This document shows, piece after piece, positions 15,579 to 23,916 of a stretch of 28,019 bases of DNA; position 1 is the stretch's first letter; the number at the start of each line of letters is the position of its first letter. A program made the position numbers and the translations under genes. The notes beneath the pieces are model-generated. The model saw nothing but the letters and a program-made list of their open reading frames with translations. It made no database searches and was not told where the DNA came from. Where the stretch lies: positions 1 to 28,019 of the forward strand of contig JBIKRJ010000007.1 in NCBI GenBank assembly GCA_044349205.1. The letters run 5' to 3'. Origin of the DNA: UBA9547 sp044349205 (GTDB lineage: Bacteria > Bacteroidota > Bacteroidia > Cytophagales > UBA9547).

Positions 15579-16214
15579 TCAGTGATAAAAATAATATTTC
15601 AAAACCTGCAATATGCCCAAAAAAAGAAAGGTCACTGCTATGACATAATTGAAATACCGTACCATACTCGACGATAATTTTTTCTTGATTTGACGAGTAA
15701 AAAAAGCCACCAAAGCCAGTAAAATAAAGGCCCCAGCCGCAGCGCCCGCCACAAAACATATTTGATGCGAAATGTCATGCACATTCAACCATTTAGAGTC
15801 GGCTGCTATACCAGCGGTCACCAGCCAAAAGGCAAAAATCATTGGGTTGAAAATGCCAATCAGAACCCCTTTCCAAAAAGGATGCAAATGATGTTTACTT
15901 GAAGTAGGATACGATTCAAATTCTATTTTTTGTTTGTACTGCGAAAACAAGATGTACACCCCAATACCACATAAAACAGCGGCCGTCATTATATGGAAAG
16001 CAAATTCGACAGTGCGAAAAGCCGACAGATATTGAATGGCCATCAATGCCAAAAAACAATGAGGCAATTCGGGAAAAGAAGCCCCAAAAGCAAGCCAAAG
16101 TCCAGCTCGTGTATTTCGGTTCAACACCGTGTGCATCACTGCCAAGTTGCTCGGACTTGGGGGCACAGTACCTAAAAAACTGGCGATAAAAGTGAATGAA
16201 AAAAGGGCAAACAT
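15579..16214 (-). CDS. LysE-family amino-acid exporter-like membrane protein
   Basis: A protein of about 211 residues with six hydrophobic segments, the size and layout of LysE/RhtB exporters. The first loop carries the family signature region in altered form (GTVPPSPSNLAVMHTVL, where many members have PGP.. and a leucine). A second-half motif, HPFWKGVLIGIFNPMIFAFWL, corresponds to the conserved FxxGxxxxLxNP segment. A basic, hydrophilic loop follows segment 3. Such proteins export amino acids or related metabolites; the substrate here is unknown. The ATG at 16214 is preferred to the TTG at 16229, which lies inside the tsf terminator stem. Confidence 0.75.
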   Translation of the reverse strand: MFALFSFTFIASFLGTVPPSPSNLAVMHTVLNRNTRAGLWLAFGASFPELPHCFLALMAIQYLSAFRTVEFAFHIMTAAVLCGIGVYILFSQYKQKIEFESYPTSSKHHLHPFWKGVLIGIFNPMIFAFWLVTAGIAADSKWLNVHDISHQICFVAGAAAGAFILLALVAFFTRQIKKKLSSSMVRYFNYVIAVTFLFLGILQVLKYYFYH

Positions 16215-16222
16215 GATGTAAA

Positions 16223-16258
16223 GAAACAAAAAAGGCCCCGAAGTGTCGGAGCCTTTTT
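16223..16258 (-). terminator. Rho-independent terminator of the ribosomal-protein/tsf cluster
   Basis: On the minus strand AAAAAGGCTCCG (16258-16247) pairs over 12 bp, with one G-T wobble, to CGGGGCCTTTTT (16240-16229) around a six-base loop. A T-run (16228-16223 region) follows. It lies 20 bp after the tsf stop codon and just before the LysE-like gene. The A-rich left arm means it could work in both directions. Confidence 0.9.
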
Positions 16259-16278
16259 GACAATAAATCTAATTTAAA

Positions 16279-17124
16279 TTAACCAATCGAAATGCGCTTG
16301 AAAGCGGTGACGGTGAGGCCACTATTTACTTCGTTCAATATTTGGGCAATGGTTTTGCTACTGTCTTTCACAAAGTCTTGGTTCAACAAGGTGTTGTCTT
16401 TGTAGAATTTGTTTAGTTTACCAGCGGCAATTTTTTCAAGCATGGCTTCAGGTTTGCCTTCGGCACGAGCTTGTTCTTTTCCGACTTCGATTTCGCGTTG
16501 TACCATTTCAGCAGAAACTCCGTCCTTGTCAACAGCAACTGGTTTCATGGCGGCAATTTGCATGGCTACATCTTTGCCAATAGCCGACACATCTTTACCA
16601 CCTGTATTTTTCAAGGCCACAAGCACTCCTAGTTTTCCATTGGAGTGAATGTAGGAAACTACTTCTTCTTCAGACAAGTTTTCGTACGCGGCTATCACCA
16701 ATTTCTCACCGATTTTACCTGTAAGATCTACAATGTTGTCTTGAATGCTTCTGCCATCGGCCAAAGAGAAAGTAAGCAGTTCATCGATTGAAGATGGATT
16801 TTGGGCAACTGCCACGTCCAAAATCGCTTGACCAAGGTTTCTGAAATCGGCAACCTTTGAAACAGGTTCTGTTTCGCAGGCAAAAGCAATGAGTTTGCCA
16901 TTTTTCTTATCTGCTGAAATGTGGGTAAGGATAATGCCTTCAGAAGTGACATTTTCGGCACGTGCCGCCGATACTTTTTGACCTTTTTTACGAAGAAAAT
17001 CGATTGCGGCTTCAAAATCTCCATTCGATTCGGTCAAAGCTTTTTTACAATCCATCATGCCGGCACCTGTCATTTGCCTAAGCTTGTTTACGTCTTGTGC
17101 TGAAATAGTCGCTGTGGTTGACAT
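16279..17124 (-). CDS. tsf: Translation elongation factor Ts
   Basis: A 281-residue cytosolic protein that recharges EF-Tu by displacing GDP. The N-terminal UBA-like domain contains VNKLRQMTGAGMMDCKKALTES, and the core has FLRKKGQKVSAARAENV followed by GKLIAFACETEPVSKVADF, the EF-Tu contact region. The C-terminal part has LNQDFVKDSSKTIAQIL. The length is typical for the phylum. It lies downstream of rpsB, as in most bacteria, with a hairpin between them, and it is closed by a strong terminator. Confidence 0.96.
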   Translation of the reverse strand: MSTTATISAQDVNKLRQMTGAGMMDCKKALTESNGDFEAAIDFLRKKGQKVSAARAENVTSEGIILTHISADKKNGKLIAFACETEPVSKVADFRNLGQAILDVAVAQNPSSIDELLTFSLADGRSIQDNIVDLTGKIGEKLVIAAYENLSEEEVVSYIHSNGKLGVLVALKNTGGKDVSAIGKDVAMQIAAMKPVAVDKDGVSAEMVQREIEVGKEQARAEGKPEAMLEKIAAGKLNKFYKDNTLLNQDFVKDSSKTIAQILNEVNSGLTVTAFKRISIG

Positions 17125-17160
17125 ATTATGTGTGATTAGGGTTTTAAATTGGTATTAAAC

Positions 17161-17193
17161 AAAAAAGATTGAGCCTTAGAGACTCAATCTTTT
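17161..17193 (-). terminator. Intercistronic hairpin with T-run between rpsB and tsf
   Basis: An 11-bp perfect stem (17183-17193 with 17163-17173) and a nine-base loop are followed on the minus strand by TTTTTTGTTT. It has the form of a rho-independent terminator and lies 20 bp after the rpsB stop. I see no consensus promoter between it and tsf, so it probably works as a partial terminator that lowers tsf relative to rpsB. Confidence 0.75.
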
Positions 17194-17213
17194 GAATATG
17201 ATTAACAAAAAGA

Positions 17214-17993
17214 TTACTCTGAGTCTTCTACATTCAGCGCAACAGGTGTTTCGCTTGCTTCGGCCTGTACAGTTTCTTCAGGTTTTTCCTCTTCTTCTTT
17301 GTCTTTCTTCCTTTCCAAAAGCGCCTCTTCAATAGCTTTGCCGATAGCGGTTGTTACCAAGGCAATCGATTTAAAAGCATCGTCGTTGGCAGGAATTGGG
17401 AAGTGAGCCAAATCGGGATTTGAATTGGTGTCGACCATAGCAAAAACAGGGATACCCAGTTTGTGTGCCTCGGCTACAGCAATATGTTCTTTTTTCACAT
17501 CTACCACAAAAACGGCAGCAGGAAGGCGAGTCAAATCGGCAATACCGCCCAACATCCTTTCTAGCTTTTCTTTTTCACGGCCTATCATCAAACGTTCTTT
17601 TTTGGCTAGGGCAATGAAAGATTCGTCTTTCATTTGCTTGTCTATGCCCGACATTTTTTTCAAAGACTTGCGAATTGTGGTGAAATTGGTAAGCATACCG
17701 CCCAACCATCTTTCGGTCACATAAGGCATTTTAAGCCTTTGTGCTTCGCTTTCCACAATTTCTTTGGCTTGTTTTTTTGTGGCAACAAAAAGCACTTTAC
17801 GACCCGATTTGATGATGTTTTTCATCGCAGCGGTGGCTTCGTCAAGACAAGCAACTGTTTTGTTTAGGTCTATGATATGGATGCCATTCTTCTCCATGAA
17901 GATGTAGGGCGCCATACGCGGATCCCATTTGCTGGTAAGGTGACCAAAATGAACACCAGCATCCAATAATTCTTTGTAAGAAACTTGAGACAT
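17214..17993 (-). CDS. rpsB: Small ribosomal subunit protein uS2
   Basis: A 259-residue ribosomal protein. It opens with SYKELLDAGVHFGHLTSKWDP and continues with YIFMEKNGIHIIDLNKT, VLFVATKKQAKEIV, ERWLGGMLTNFTTI, PAAVFVVDVKKEHIAV and GIPVFAMVDTNSNPD, all hallmark S2 segments. The C-terminal ~35 residues form an acidic, Glu-rich tail usual in this phylum. The gene begins 12 bp after the rpsI stop and is the third gene of the rplM-rpsI-rpsB-tsf cluster. Confidence 0.97.
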   Translation of the reverse strand: MSQVSYKELLDAGVHFGHLTSKWDPRMAPYIFMEKNGIHIIDLNKTVACLDEATAAMKNIIKSGRKVLFVATKKQAKEIVESEAQRLKMPYVTERWLGGMLTNFTTIRKSLKKMSGIDKQMKDESFIALAKKERLMIGREKEKLERMLGGIADLTRLPAAVFVVDVKKEHIAVAEAHKLGIPVFAMVDTNSNPDLAHFPIPANDDAFKSIALVTTAIGKAIEEALLERKKDKEEEEKPEETVQAEASETPVALNVEDSE

Positions 17994-18005
17994 TGTGGGG
18001 GTGTA

Positions 18006-18392
18006 TTAACGTTTGCTGAACTGGAATCTTCTCCTTGCTTTTTTCCTGCCTGGTTTCTTGCGTTCTACCATACGAGGGTCACGAGTAAGAAAGCCCTCTT
18101 TTTTCAAAGCAGGTTTCACTTCTGTATTGTTTTCGACCAATGCCCTAGAAATCGCCAAACGAATTGCTTCGGCCTGACCGGTGGTACCGCCACCTTTCAC
18201 ATTTACATTGATGTCGTACTTGCCATTTTCACTAAGTGTCTCAAGCGGTTGGGCTACGATGATACGAAGGATTTCGGATGGGAAATATTCTACAAGAGGT
18301 TTTTTGTTAACGGTAATTTCTCCTTTGCCCGGTTTTAGGTAAATTCTGGCAACTGAGGTTTTTCTTCTACCAATAGTGTTGGTGATACTCAT
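18006..18392 (-). CDS. rpsI: Small ribosomal subunit protein uS9
   Basis: A 128-residue ribosomal protein. It contains GRRKTSVARIYLKPGKGEITVNKK split over the first 30 residues, then VKGGGTTGQAEAIRLAISRAL. The basic C-terminal tail ends FQFSKR; the last Lys-Arg pair of S9 reaches the P-site tRNA. It is 12 bp downstream of rplM, its usual partner. Confidence 0.97.
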   Translation of the reverse strand: MSITNTIGRRKTSVARIYLKPGKGEITVNKKPLVEYFPSEILRIIVAQPLETLSENGKYDINVNVKGGGTTGQAEAIRLAISRALVENNTEVKPALKKEGFLTRDPRMVERKKPGRKKARRRFQFSKR

Positions 18393-18404
18393 TTCCTATT
18401 TTCG

Positions 18405-18848
18405 TTAAAACGTAAGAACTTTTGGGTTTTGAGCTATGTGAGGGTGCTCGCTACCTGCATACACATGCAGATTACCAAAGATTTTTCTACCTAAATTGTT
18501 TTTAGGCAACATATTTTTAACAGCCAACTCAATCACTTTGTGGGGTTGAGTAGCTAAGTATGTACGAGGTGTGTTGAATCTTTGTCCGCCAGGATGGCCA
18601 GTGTATCGAATGTACACTTTGTCATCCATTTTTTTGCCGGTAAGTTTTACCTTTTCGCAGTTGATAACAATCACATTGTCACCGCAATCCACGTTTGGAG
18701 TAAAGTTCGTTTTATTTTTGCCACGAAGCACTTTGGCAATTTGAGAACATAATCTTCCCAATACTTGATTTTCTGCATCTACCACTACCCAGTTTTTTTT
18801 CACCGAGTCGATGTTGGCGTGTTCTGTTCTGTAGGATAAAGTATTCAC
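18405..18848 (-). CDS. rplM: Large ribosomal subunit protein uL13
   Basis: A 147-residue ribosomal protein, an early assembler on 23S rRNA. Family segments are WVVVDAENQVLGRLCSQIA, VDCGDNVIVINCEKVKLTG, YIRYTGHPGG and KNMLPKNNLGRKI, then LHVYAGSEHPH. It is the first gene of the cluster. An exact promoter and a short hairpin-bearing leader lie upstream. Confidence 0.97.
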   Translation of the reverse strand: MNTLSYRTEHANIDSVKKNWVVVDAENQVLGRLCSQIAKVLRGKNKTNFTPNVDCGDNVIVINCEKVKLTGKKMDDKVYIRYTGHPGGQRFNTPRTYLATQPHKVIELAVKNMLPKNNLGRKIFGNLHVYAGSEHPHIAQNPKVLTF

Positions 18849-18891
18849 TTTCCTTACTGTTTTATTATCAGTGACTTAATTGAAATAGACA

Positions 18892-18909
18892 CCCTTTCCG
18901 AAAAAAGGG
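18892..18909 (-). promoter_or_regulatory. 5'-terminal hairpin in the rplM leader
   Basis: On the minus strand CCCUUU-UUUCGG-AAAGGG forms a six-base-pair hairpin within the first bases of the predicted rplM transcript, about 45 nt before the ATG. The location is what an autogenous ribosomal-protein leader would need, or it may simply protect the 5' end. Only the fold and position are seen; L13 binding is inference. Confidence 0.4.
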
Positions 18910-18912
18910 ACA

Positions 18913-18943
18913 CAAAAGTAGCGTTTACAAAACAAAAGTCAAA
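18913..18943 (-). promoter_or_regulatory. Bacteroidota promoter of the rplM-rpsI-rpsB-tsf cluster
   Basis: On the minus strand, TACTTTTG (18920-18913) matches TAnnTTTG and a TTTG -33 element (18943-18940) lies exactly 19 bp upstream. The predicted start is near 18908, giving a leader of about 60 nt. Confidence 0.75.
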
Positions 18944-19080
18944 CTAAATTCTAAAAATAAATTTTGGCAGATGGCTTTTTGTGATTTGGTTTGGCAAGTA
19001 TTACGTAGTTTTCCTTAATATTCGCCGATAGAAAAGTCATAAAAACCTGGTAAAGGCAATACTTGTTATTTTATTTCAAC

Positions 19081-20397
19081 ATGTCGTCAAAGAAAAAAGT
19101 CCTCATCATTTGTTATTACTGGCCTCCAGCTGGTGGCTCGGGTGTGCAACGCCATCTGAAATTTGCCAAATACTTAGGGCTTTATGGATGGGAGCCCATC
19201 ATATATACAGTAAAAAACGGCGAATATCCCGAAATTGACAAAAGTTTGCTGAACGAAATACCTGCTGGCATCAAAATTATCAGAAGGCCCATTTGGGAAC
19301 CATACAGTTTTTACAAGTTTTTTTCGGGCAAAAAAAGAAAAGATAAAATCACTCCCAACTTCTTTTCACAGAAAAACGAAGGTATTCTTCATCAAATTGC
19401 CATTTTTCTTCGAAGTAATTTTTTTATTCCCGATGCAAGAATGTGGTGGATAAAACCTTCTGTCAACTACTTGAAGACTTACCTCCAAAAGCATCCCGTA
19501 GATGCCATCGTGAGTACTGGCCCACCACATAGTCTGCATTTGATTGCCAAAGCATTGAGAGAGGAATGCCAAATTCCTTGGATGGCCGATTTTCGAGACC
19601 CTTGGACAAACATCGATTATTTCAAGAAGCTTTCATTACTTCCTTTTGCTGAAGAAAAACACAAACGCTTGGAAAAAGAAGTACTACAAACTGCCGACCG
19701 AGTAGTGACGGTAAGCAATACTTGGGCAAAAGAGCTGGCCGAAATTGGAGAGCGCAAGGTGGAAGTTATTACCAATGGCTTCGACGAAACTGACTTTGCC
19801 AAAGCAAAGTCAACACTTGATGAAAAGTTCACGATTGTACATCCCGGCATGTTTAGCAGGGCGCGCAACCACGAAGTATTTTGGCAGGCCTTGTCTGAAT
19901 TGAAAGAGGAGCACCCCTTCTTTGCCAAAGATCTAAAAATTGATTTTTACGGCATTACCGATTCTTCCGTACCCCAATTGGCCAAAAAATACGGCTTCGA
20001 AAATTATGTACACTTGCACGATTACCTGCCTCACGACGCTATCGTAAACGTGATGTCTTCTGCGTGGCTTTTGCTGTTGTCGGTGCACGACAGTCAAAAC
20101 CTACAAGGTTTTGTACCAGGCAAACTTTTTGAATATTTGGCTTCGAAACGGCCCATATTGTGCATAGGCCCAGAAAATGGCGACTCGGCATACATTATAT
20201 CTGAAACAAAATCGGGTCTGGTGTCGGGTTTCAAAGACAAGGACAAACTGAAAATTCACATTATGGTGTACTACAACGACTATGTGAATGGCCAAAAAGA
20301 AAACAAACAAGCAGATGTTACCAAATACACCAGAAGAGTATTAACCAAGCAATTGGCCAATATTTTGGACAATATGATGCTCAGTTATTTACATTGA
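19081..20397 (+). CDS. Glycosyltransferase, GT4-like (GT-B fold)
   Basis: A protein of about 438 residues with a GT-B layout. The N-terminal domain has the glycine-rich donor/acceptor loop YWPPAGGSGVQRHLKFAKY, then VSTGPPHSLHLIAKAL and PWMADFRDPW. The C-terminal domain has VEVITNGFDETDF, FTIVHPGMFSRARN and the donor-binding motif GKLFEYLASKRPILCIG, including the EX-type glutamate region of GT4. It is cytoplasmic, without a membrane segment, and probably uses a nucleotide sugar to build a surface or capsular glycan. The ATG at 19081 is preferred to a TTG at 19063. It starts a plus-strand run with the GH9 gene (16 bp gap) and is divergent from rplM across about 230 bp. Confidence 0.82.
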   Translation: MSSKKKVLIICYYWPPAGGSGVQRHLKFAKYLGLYGWEPIIYTVKNGEYPEIDKSLLNEIPAGIKIIRRPIWEPYSFYKFFSGKKRKDKITPNFFSQKNEGILHQIAIFLRSNFFIPDARMWWIKPSVNYLKTYLQKHPVDAIVSTGPPHSLHLIAKALREECQIPWMADFRDPWTNIDYFKKLSLLPFAEEKHKRLEKEVLQTADRVVTVSNTWAKELAEIGERKVEVITNGFDETDFAKAKSTLDEKFTIVHPGMFSRARNHEVFWQALSELKEEHPFFAKDLKIDFYGITDSSVPQLAKKYGFENYVHLHDYLPHDAIVNVMSSAWLLLLSVHDSQNLQGFVPGKLFEYLASKRPILCIGPENGDSAYIISETKSGLVSGFKDKDKLKIHIMVYYNDYVNGQKENKQADVTKYTRRVLTKQLANILDNMMLSYLH

Positions 20398-20413
20398 TTT
20401 TAAAACACAATTT

Positions 20414-22600
20414 ATGAAATATTATTTTTACGTTTCGACTTTTCTTATGAGTGTCATTACTCAAAGCGTATATGGGCAAACAGTATCCAAATACATTGTG
20501 GTTGAACAATTTGGCTACAGAACCTCCGCCAAAAAAGTAGCCGTATTGCGCGACCCGCAAACTGGTTTTGACGCTGCCGAATCGTTTACTCCTTCCAATA
20601 ATTATGCAGTGATTGACACCAAAACCATGAACTCTGTATTCACCGGAACACCCACATTGTGGAAAAATGGCACGACCGACGCAAGCTCGGGAGACAAAGC
20701 TTGGTGGTTCGATTTTTCGAGCGTAAACACTCCAGGCAGTTATTATGTACTTGATGTAGACAACAATGTACGGTCTTACACTTTTTCCATCTCCGACACG
20801 GTTTATAAAAGTATTTTGAAAGCAGCCATCAGAATGTTTTTCTACCAAAGAGCAGGTTTTGCCAAAGAAGCCAAATATACTGGCGTAGGCTGGTCGGATG
20901 GTGCAAGCCATTTGGGACCCTTGCAAGACAAAAATTGCCGTGCCTTTAATGCCAAAAATAATTCTGCCACCGAAAAAGACTTGCATGGAGGATGGTACGA
21001 TGCAGGCGACCAAAACCGATATACCCCCTGGACCGCCGATTATGTTGTAACTCTTTTGCAATCGTATCGAGAGAACCCTTCTGTTTTTACCGATGATTAC
21101 AATATTCCTGAATCGGGAAATGGAGTGCCTGATATTTTGGATGAAACGAAATGGGGCATTGATTGGCTTTTGCGTATGAATCAATCCAATGGTTCTTCGC
21201 TCAGTGCTTTGGGCTGCGACCAAGCAAGTCCTCCCTCAAGTGGAAGAGGGCAAAGTATTTATGGTTTTGCCAATACAGTTTCCACCCTCAAATCAGCTTC
21301 TGCTTTTGCGGTTGCCGCCAAAACCTACAGAGCTTACGATCCCATAAAGTATGGCCCATTTGCCGATACTTTGCAAGCAAGAGCCATAAAAGCTTGGAAA
21401 TGGGGAATTGCCAATCCGAGTGTCATTTTCAATAACGGTGGCGCAACGGGAATTGGGGCAGGCAATCAGGAAACAGACTCGCTCGGCCGATTTACTGCCA
21501 AAATGGGCGCCGCATTGTTCCTTTACGACCTTACATCCGACACCAGCTACCTTAATGTTTTCGAGAAAAACTACACCACATTGCCACTTTTCCAATGGTA
21601 TTATTATGTAAGCCAGTACTTTGACGAAGGTCAAGACTTGTTGTTATACTACCTTTCATTGCCCAAAATCAAAACTTCTGTTGCCAACAGCATCAGAAAT
21701 TATTTCAAAACTGCCTTGAACAAAACTGGTGATTATGCCAATGCTTTGAAGCAAAACAACGACCCTTACAGGGCTTTCATCAAAGACTTCAATTGGGGTT
21801 CTACTCGTTATTCGGCCTTGTATGGGTTGATGTTTTGGAAAATGCAACTCTACGACCTTGAGCCCACTAACAATGCCTTTTACCTGAGCGCATCGGAAGA
21901 ATACTTGCATTATTTACATGGTCTTAATCCTTTACAACAAGTATTTTTGACCAACATGTATGCGTATGGTGCCGAAAAAAGTGCCAACGAAATGTACCAC
22001 ACTTGGTTTTGCAACGGCAGCGCGGCTTGGGACAGGGTAGGCACTTCAACCTATGGTCCGCCACCTGGCTATTTGCAAGGTGGCCCCTATTCGGGATATA
22101 ACTGGAACAGCTGCTGCCCAAATAGTTGCGGTTCTACTTCCAACAATGCCGCTTGTTTTGCCGAATCGATAACTCCACCCAAAGGCCAACCTATTCAAAA
22201 AGCCTACAAAGATTTCAATACGAGCTGGCCTTTGGATTCGTGGCAAGTAACCGAACCGAGTGCCGGTTACCAAACTCCCTACATTCGACTTCTGTCAAAA
22301 TTCACAATGCTTGAGGAAAACCTCACGTTATTGCCCAACGAAAACATCAGTTCTACAAATTCACTCCTTGTATTCCCCAATCCTTCTCTGAATGGCAGCA
22401 CTTTGAAAGTGAAATGGCCTGATTACACTACCCAACAAATTGAAATATTGGATCTTGAAGGAAGCATAATCGCCTCCTGGAAAATTGAACCCAATCAAAA
22501 AAGCATCGAAATATCGAACGAAAAATTGGTGCCTGGCATGTACATTGTACTGGCCAAAACGAATAAAGGACTTTTGAAATCGAAGATTACGATACAATAA
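20414..22600 (+). CDS. Secreted GH9 cellulase with T9SS sorting domain
   Basis: A 728-residue protein. Residues 1-21 are a signal peptide. About 25-125 is the CelD-type immunoglobulin-like domain (VVEQFGYRTSAKKVAVLRD). About 130-630 is the (alpha/alpha)6 GH9 barrel. The catalytic DAGD is at 196-199 (GGWYDAGDQ), a conserved His529 lies in EMYHTWF, and the likely acid Glu614 is in WQVTEPSAGY. A Cys-rich loop at 567-581 (CCPNSCG...C) follows GPPPGYLQGGP. Residues about 650-728 form a type A Por/T9SS sorting domain (LLVFPNPSLNG to the end). It should cut beta-1,4-glucan at the cell surface or outside the cell. The SGNH esterase gene starts 32 bp later. Confidence 0.9.
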   Translation: MKYYFYVSTFLMSVITQSVYGQTVSKYIVVEQFGYRTSAKKVAVLRDPQTGFDAAESFTPSNNYAVIDTKTMNSVFTGTPTLWKNGTTDASSGDKAWWFDFSSVNTPGSYYVLDVDNNVRSYTFSISDTVYKSILKAAIRMFFYQRAGFAKEAKYTGVGWSDGASHLGPLQDKNCRAFNAKNNSATEKDLHGGWYDAGDQNRYTPWTADYVVTLLQSYRENPSVFTDDYNIPESGNGVPDILDETKWGIDWLLRMNQSNGSSLSALGCDQASPPSSGRGQSIYGFANTVSTLKSASAFAVAAKTYRAYDPIKYGPFADTLQARAIKAWKWGIANPSVIFNNGGATGIGAGNQETDSLGRFTAKMGAALFLYDLTSDTSYLNVFEKNYTTLPLFQWYYYVSQYFDEGQDLLLYYLSLPKIKTSVANSIRNYFKTALNKTGDYANALKQNNDPYRAFIKDFNWGSTRYSALYGLMFWKMQLYDLEPTNNAFYLSASEEYLHYLHGLNPLQQVFLTNMYAYGAEKSANEMYHTWFCNGSAAWDRVGTSTYGPPPGYLQGGPYSGYNWNSCCPNSCGSTSNNAACFAESITPPKGQPIQKAYKDFNTSWPLDSWQVTEPSAGYQTPYIRLLSKFTMLEENLTLLPNENISSTNSLLVFPNPSLNGSTLKVKWPDYTTQQIEILDLEGSIIASWKIEPNQKSIEISNEKLVPGMYIVLAKTNKGLLKSKITIQ

Positions 22601-22632
22601 ACATTTGTCAATTTTGGCAAAAAGATTTAGCG

Positions 22633-23784
22633 ATGATACTGAAAGCTCGGACGACTTCCATTTTTTTAACATTGACTTTTTTGTTTGCTCTGATACAAAC
22701 CATACAGGCTAAAAACGAACCTTCGATGGTGAAAGTGGCTGCCAGCGATCCCAACTTTTTGTATGTAGGCAGGGTGGTGAAAGAAAAGAACAAAGTGGTG
22801 TTCTCGTACCCAGGTGTGACCATCTTAGCCAATTTTGAGGGTGATGCTTTAGACCTCTTGTTCAATGAGTTGGGTATTGGAGGAACTGAGCACACCAACT
22901 ATCTACAAATAACGATAGACAAGGGCACACCCATCGTACTGGCACTGCAATCGGATGTGGCGGTGTACCAAATTGCCCGAAACTTGTCGAAAGGCATACA
23001 TTCATTAGAAATTTTCAAACGCACCGAAAGCAGCGTAGGAACAGTCGAATTTTTAGGCATTCGTTTGAGCAAGGGTTTTGGGCTAATAGCACCCCCTATT
23101 TTGCCCAATAGGAAAATGCTTTTTATCGGAAATTCCATCACCTGCGGCTTTGGCAACGACACCATCATTCCCAGCAATCCCAATTCTGGTTTTCGGTCAA
23201 AAAACGAAAATAATTACAATGCTTACGGTGCCATTACAGCAAGGGCTTTGGAAGCCCAATATGTAGCGTTGGCTTATTCGGGACGCGGTATCACCAAAAA
23301 CTACGATGGTTCAAACACTGGTTTGGCTCCTACTTTTTTTCAAGAAGCCATCCCCGATCGTGAAGAATATGCGTGGAAACACTCCCTTTATGTACCCGAT
23401 ATAATACTTATAAACCTTGGCACCAACGACTTTTCGGCTGAAAGACAAGGTTTTGGCAAAATAGATTCGGCTGCATTTGTAGGCAGCTACCTCGATTTTA
23501 TTGCTGATATCAAAAAACAATACCCCAATGCGACGCTAATATGTGCAGTAGGCTGTATGATGTCCGACTGGTATCCTGCTGGTGCCAAACACTGGACACG
23601 CATTCAAAATTATGTGCAGTCGGTAGCAAAACAGCGAAACAAAATGGGCGATACCAAAATCCATTATTTGAAATTCGACCCTCAAAATCCGCCCTATGGC
23701 GAAGATTGGCACCCAAGTACTGCCACCCACCAAAAAATGGCCACGACACTCGTCAATTTTATAAATCAGCTTGGTATTTGGTAA
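22633..23784 (+). CDS. Secreted SGNH esterase, CE2-like (acetyl-glycan esterase)
   Basis: A 383-residue exported protein with a signal peptide at residues 1-26. About 35-150 is the jelly-roll domain found in front of CE2 esterases (VGRVVKEKNKVVFSYPGV). About 158-383 is the SGNH hydrolase fold. Block I has Ser168 in FIGNSITCGFG, Gly218 is in SGRGI, Asn265 is in NLGTNDF, and the C-terminal His360 is in GEDWHPS. CE2 enzymes remove acetyl groups from xylan, glucomannan or gluco-oligosaccharides. Its place 32 bp after the GH9 cellulase suggests joint action on acetylated beta-glucans or hemicellulose. It lacks a T9SS tail, so it is probably periplasmic. Confidence 0.85.
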   Translation: MILKARTTSIFLTLTFLFALIQTIQAKNEPSMVKVAASDPNFLYVGRVVKEKNKVVFSYPGVTILANFEGDALDLLFNELGIGGTEHTNYLQITIDKGTPIVLALQSDVAVYQIARNLSKGIHSLEIFKRTESSVGTVEFLGIRLSKGFGLIAPPILPNRKMLFIGNSITCGFGNDTIIPSNPNSGFRSKNENNYNAYGAITARALEAQYVALAYSGRGITKNYDGSNTGLAPTFFQEAIPDREEYAWKHSLYVPDIILINLGTNDFSAERQGFGKIDSAAFVGSYLDFIADIKKQYPNATLICAVGCMMSDWYPAGAKHWTRIQNYVQSVAKQRNKMGDTKIHYLKFDPQNPPYGEDWHPSTATHQKMATTLVNFINQLGIW

Positions 23785-23815
23785 AAAACACCTAATTATA
23801 CAACAAATTATTTTT

Positions 23816-23859
23816 ATGCATTAATTCTTATCCTCTTTTAACAAAAAGAAGAAATGCAT
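23816..23859. other. Long imperfect inverted repeat between esterase gene and prmC
   Basis: ATGCAT at 23816-23821 pairs with ATGCAT at 23854-23859. TTCTT (23825-23829) pairs with AAGAA (23849-23853), and CTTTT (23835-23839) pairs with AAAAG (23844-23848) around a four-base loop. The left arm has small bulges between the three helices. No T-run follows directly, so it is not a standard terminator; it may be a structured leader or processing signal. The rest of the 132-bp gap shows nothing further. Confidence 0.35.
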
Positions 23860-23916
23860 TTCCTATTATGAACATTATGGCATTTTATTCTGCATTCAGT
23901 ATATTTAAACTTCTGC

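Noticed and set aside
20381..21223. 280-codon open frame antisense to the GH9 cellulase
   Set aside because: It lies wholly inside a clear gene on the other strand, has no recognisable motif and a composition typical of a shadow frame.
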